From JBHEKP01 sp041859375 (GTDB taxonomy: Bacteria > Hydrogenedentota > Hydrogenedentia > Hydrogenedentales > CAITNO01): DNA of 8,456 nt. The stretch is taken from the NCBI GenBank assembly GCA_041859375.1, contig JBHEKP010000361.1:1-8456 (forward strand), read 5' to 3'. Both the position numbers and the translations under genes were made by a program. This document shows positions 5,779-8,456 of the stretch, in pieces. The notes beneath the pieces were generated by a model. It saw only the letters and a program-made list of their open reading frames with translations. It was not told the origin of the DNA and ran no database searches. How positions within the stretch are numbered: the stretch's first letter is position 1; the number at the start of each line of letters is the position of its first letter.

Positions 5779-6507
5779 TCATTTTCCGCATCGCGCCCTG
5801 AAGCATCCCGTGTCGTTTTCATCCTTCGGCGGTGCTGTCTCCTGCCAGAGGATTTCAAACCCCGCCCGCCGCAGCTCATCGGCGAGCATCTCGCTGGTGT
5901 TTTGTATCCTGCGGATGGGAGCCCAGGTTTCCCCCCCTTTTTTCACACACCCCGAAAGCTCCCGTTCCCCGTCCCAAACAACCCAGGTGATCCCCTCGCC
6001 GTCAATGTTCCATTCAGGGCGCGGTTTCATGCCAGGATGCCCCACCATCGTTTCAATCCAATACTGGCCGCCCGGTTTCAGCAGGGCATGCACCCTGGAA
6101 AGGACGCCCGCCCGTTCCTCCGCAAAGACAATGCAGTGCAGAAAATGGTTGTCCGTGATCAGATCAAATGAGGCGTCGGGGAAATTCATGCCGCAAACAT
6201 CCGCAACATGAAATTTCACCTCCGTGTCACGCAGGGCGGCCTGTTTCCGCGCCTCTTCAATGGCGGCGGATGACACGTCAACGGCGGTGACATCAAATCC
6301 CCGCCGCGCCAGAAAAACGGCCAGGGCGCCGGTTCCGCAGCCCAAGTCGAGCGCGGCGGGCGCCGGAGAGGCGACGGTGAACCCTTTCAGTGATTCCTGA
6401 ACCATCGGGAGCATGTCAAAATCTTCATACGCGCCCGCGTCCCAGGCGACATGCCCCGCCTTCAACCGCCGCCGGTATGCTTGATCATGCGCCTCATAAT
6501 ATTTCAT
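5779..6507 (-). CDS. Class I SAM-dependent methyltransferase
   Basis: This 242-residue cytoplasmic protein has a Rossmann methyltransferase core (Methyltransf_11/25 type). Motif I is LDLGCGTG (53-60) for SAM binding. The acidic end of strand 2 is Asp77 in VTAVDVS and contacts the SAM ribose. A D103-containing VADVCGMNFP follows, then FDLITDNHFLHCI (114-126) as motif IV, and LKPGGQYWIE (143-152) after strand 5. The acceptor could be a small molecule or a protein and cannot be read from the sequence. TehB-like and ubiquinone/menaquinone-type enzymes share this core. The ATG at 6507 has GGGGAG 5 nt upstream and overlaps the stop of the STN/lectin protein by 4 nt (ATGA), so the two are almost certainly cotranscribed and translationally coupled. 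The C-terminal third (about 155-242) is less typical and contains Trp-rich IDGEGITWVVWDGE, probably the acceptor-binding part. Confidence 0.88.
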   Translation of the reverse strand: MKYYEAHDQAYRRRLKAGHVAWDAGAYEDFDMLPMVQESLKGFTVASPAPAALDLGCGTGALAVFLARRGFDVTAVDVSSAAIEEARKQAALRDTEVKFHVADVCGMNFPDASFDLITDNHFLHCIVFAEERAGVLSRVHALLKPGGQYWIETMVGHPGMKPRPEWNIDGEGITWVVWDGERELSGCVKKGGETWAPIRRIQNTSEMLADELRRAGFEILWQETAPPKDENDTGCFRARCGK

Positions 6508-8456
6508 CGGTTCTCCCCAGACAGCCGGACCTTGGCCTGTTCAGATGAAGACCCGTCCGCCGCCAGGGGCTCCATGGAGACATTGTCAAACCATGCCGTG
6601 CCCGACCGCACCTCCAACTGGAGGAAGGGCATGTCATCGACTAATACGTCGTCCGCCGCCAGTTGGGCCGGCCCCTGCACCGCTGTGCCGTCATCCAGCG
6701 TGACCGTGAGGGACTGCTTTTCCTGCTCTTCCCGCAGGACAAGCTCCACGTGGTGCCACTTGCCGGGCGTCATGCGCAGTTGGTCGGAACTTTGGCCCTT
6801 TGACATCACACCGCCCCCGGCCACAGGCTCCAGCCCCTTGACCTCGCCCGGTGGGGTGGTGTCAAAGAGAATGACGCCCGGCGACTTCCAGCTTGAATCC
6901 CTGCGCACCCCGGCCACACAGGTTGTTTCCGGGTTCCCGCTTTCAAGATACACGTCGAAGGCCATCCGGAAGGGCGGGGCCACATAGGTCAGAAGATGCG
7001 CCAAAGGCGACCATGTCGGGCTGTCCCCATGCAGCCGCAGCGTGTTGCCGTGGGTGTCTTTGAAGGTGGTGCCATCCACGTGGCACACGGCATGGTCCGA
7101 CGCGTTGCCGTCCGCGATCCACGCATCCGGCCAGGCGCCGGGCCCGCCGGCGTAACTTTCAAAATCATCACTCCGTCCAGGGAAGGCGAACCGTTCCAGT
7201 AACAATGTCTGCCGGTCGTCTTTTTTTGCCAGCAGGACCGTCTTCGCCTCATCATTGATTTCCTTGACGGTGTATTCCCCGATTTCGTCCCCAATGCGGT
7301 ACCAGTATCCTCGCTGCTCTTCGTGGGTCTGTATGTCTGCGCGTGGTCGCCTCTGGGTATCGATCAGCCTGAGCACGGCCTTGCCCGGGCTCTTGCCGCC
7401 CTCCTCCGTGCGCACCGCCGCCGGGTCAACAGCCACATTCCACTCCATGCCGTCCGACTGGCGCATGAAGGTGACCGCGGGCGGGTCCGCGGAGATGCTC
7501 TTCGCCCGATATCCCCCGCGGGTGCCACCCGGCCCCACCCGCACAGGCACGCCACTGATCCTGATTTTCGCAAAGGAAGCCTTCCCAGTCTTGGGATCCA
7601 CGATGATGGAATCGACCTCGACGGCGGGGTCCGCGGCCGTCTGGCTTGCAGGCTTCGGTGCCTGGCTTATCGTGTCAGCCGCCGCGCCGTTTTCCCCAGC
7701 CCCCCCGTACGCGGTGACGCGCACCACATCTCCGTCGGGCACCGCCGCCAGATTCACGGGGCGAAGCACCGCCTCAAGCATTGCCGACAGGGGCACATAA
7801 CGCATGTTGATATACGGCACGAAGCCGTTCGTGATGCAGGTGGCCGGAACGGCCTGGCCGCTGTCCGGTTTGGGGGCAACAACGGTGTCATCTATGGCGA
7901 ACTGGACGTCCCATGAGTCCGCGACAAAGTTCAGGACCTCCCTGACATGGATGGCTTCAAATTCGACGGCCACGGGGGAGTCAAGCACCTTTAGCAGCGC
8001 CGGGCCGGGACGTTGCGGTTTTGGGGCGATTTGCGCCGCGTCCCGCGCGATCATGGCCGGTGAGGAAACCCACACATACTGGTCCTTCACAACGGTGACC
8101 AGGCCCAATGGTTTCACCAGCGTGTCAATCGCCTCCCGCCAGGACACATTTCGCACATCCATGGAGCGCACCATGCCGTCGGTCACGTACTCAGGCTCAG
8201 GACCACAGGTCAGGGTGTTTATCGAGGTGTTCAGGCTCGGAGGCATCTTCACCACGCGCCAGTCTATGACCAGATTGATCCTGTCTGTGTCGGCGATAAA
8301 GTTGAACACCTCGGACAGGTGCTGGTTCTCAAAGGCAATGCTTCCCGTGGCATCGAGCGCCTTCTCCAGCTCCGTCCTGTTGTCCTGCGGCGGGGCGGAG
8401 GCGACCGTCGGCAGGCCCACCACGCCAATCAGCACGAGCGCCGCGCCCGTGGCCAG
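6504..8456 (-). CDS. Periplasmic STN-repeat / PilP-GspC-like / concanavalin-like multidomain protein (start beyond window edge)
   Basis: The frame is open from the right edge to a TGA at 6504-6506. A GTG at 8435 exists, but seven further in-frame hydrophobic codons lie upstream of it, so the true start is outside the window. Residues below count from that GTG. The visible start is a signal-peptide core ending VASA before PPQ (about 14). Two related modules follow (about 31-126 and 153-243). Each has a beta-alpha-beta unit (FENQHLSEVFNFIADTDRIN; VEFEAIHVREVLNFVADSWD), an insert, and a second beta-alpha-beta unit ending VKDQYVWVSSP or PDGDVVRVTAY; this matches secretin/TonB short N-terminal (STN) folds. 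Residues about 274-338 (VDSIIVDPKTGKASF...) and 376-413 (YRIGDEIGEYTVKEI) resemble PilP/GspC homology regions. The C-terminal 200 residues start DDFESYAGGP and include GKWHHVELVL and TAWFDNVSME, typical of ConA-like jelly rolls. No secretin barrel is present. A periplasmic or envelope adaptor role is inferred. The next gene overlaps by 4 nt. Confidence 0.8.
   Translation of the reverse strand: MATGAALVLIGVVGLPTVASAPPQDNRTELEKALDATGSIAFENQHLSEVFNFIADTDRINLVIDWRVVKMPPSLNTSINTLTCGPEPEYVTDGMVRSMDVRNVSWREAIDTLVKPLGLVTVVKDQYVWVSSPAMIARDAAQIAPKPQRPGPALLKVLDSPVAVEFEAIHVREVLNFVADSWDVQFAIDDTVVAPKPDSGQAVPATCITNGFVPYINMRYVPLSAMLEAVLRPVNLAAVPDGDVVRVTAYGGAGENGAAADTISQAPKPASQTAADPAVEVDSIIVDPKTGKASFAKIRISGVPVRVGPGGTRGGYRAKSISADPPAVTFMRQSDGMEWNVAVDPAAVRTEEGGKSPGKAVLRLIDTQRRPRADIQTHEEQRGYWYRIGDEIGEYTVKEINDEAKTVLLAKKDDRQTLLLERFAFPGRSDDFESYAGGPGAWPDAWIADGNASDHAVCHVDGTTFKDTHGNTLRLHGDSPTWSPLAHLLTYVAPPFRMAFDVYLESGNPETTCVAGVRRDSSWKSPGVILFDTTPPGEVKGLEPVAGGGVMSKGQSSDQLRMTPGKWHHVELVLREEQEKQSLTVTLDDGTAVQGPAQLAADDVLVDDMPFLQLEVRSGTAWFDNVSMEPLAADGSSSEQAKVRLSGENR

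Noticed and set aside
4657..6171. A 504-codon plus-strand frame across the permease end, regulator and methyltransferase
   Set aside because: It runs antisense to two well-supported genes and through a convergent junction; its composition is typical of a shadow frame.
1..8456. CRISPR arrays, tRNA or rRNA genes, insertion sequences
   Set aside because: No regularly spaced repeats, cloverleaf-like sequence, rRNA signature or transposase was seen on either strand.

Overview
This is a bacterial chromosomal segment of high GC content. A hand count of 2881-2940 gives 44 of 60 G/C. It comes from a Gram-negative organism: there is a lipoprotein-type sugar-binding protein, and a periplasmic protein built from secretin-type (STN) and PilP/GspC-like modules. 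The mixture of a CUT2 sugar importer, STN-repeat proteins and LamG/concanavalin-like secreted proteins suggests the Planctomycetes / Lentisphaerae / Candidatus Hydrogenedentota sphere, and I lean to Hydrogenedentota. No marker gene is present, so this is only an impression.

Left arm (1-1250, leftward). A near-consensus sigma70-type promoter (TATAAT with TTGAAT, 1211-1238) points left. It is followed by a possible 58-codon ORF in a hairpin-rich leader, then a very AT-rich gene (304-990, about 30% GC) for an unrecognised membrane-anchored protein. Last comes the 5' end of a secreted LamG-like protein that runs off the left edge. The AT-rich gene is a sharp compositional island and looks acquired.

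Centre (about 1250-4970, rightward). A gene-poor divergent region holds two strong inverted repeats. It leads into a compact operon for a complete CUT2 (ribose/xylose/galactose type) ABC importer: lipoprotein binding protein, double-NBD ATPase and RbsC-type permease. The last two junctions overlap by 1 and 11 nt. No kinase, isomerase or local repressor accompanies it, so the substrate cannot be assigned.

Right arm (8456-5005, leftward). This arm carries a large periplasmic protein whose start lies beyond the right edge, a class I SAM-dependent methyltransferase overlapping it by ATGA, and a Crp/Fnr-family regulator that may also have its own promoter. The periplasmic protein has two STN-like repeats, PilP/GspC-like segments and a C-terminal concanavalin-like domain, an unusual order. 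The regulator and the permease end convergently, 34 bp apart.

No tRNA, rRNA, CRISPR array, transposase or integrase was seen. The best leads are the AT-rich island with its promoter/leader, the STN-PilP-lectin protein with its coupled methyltransferase, and the two inverted repeats upstream of the transporter.
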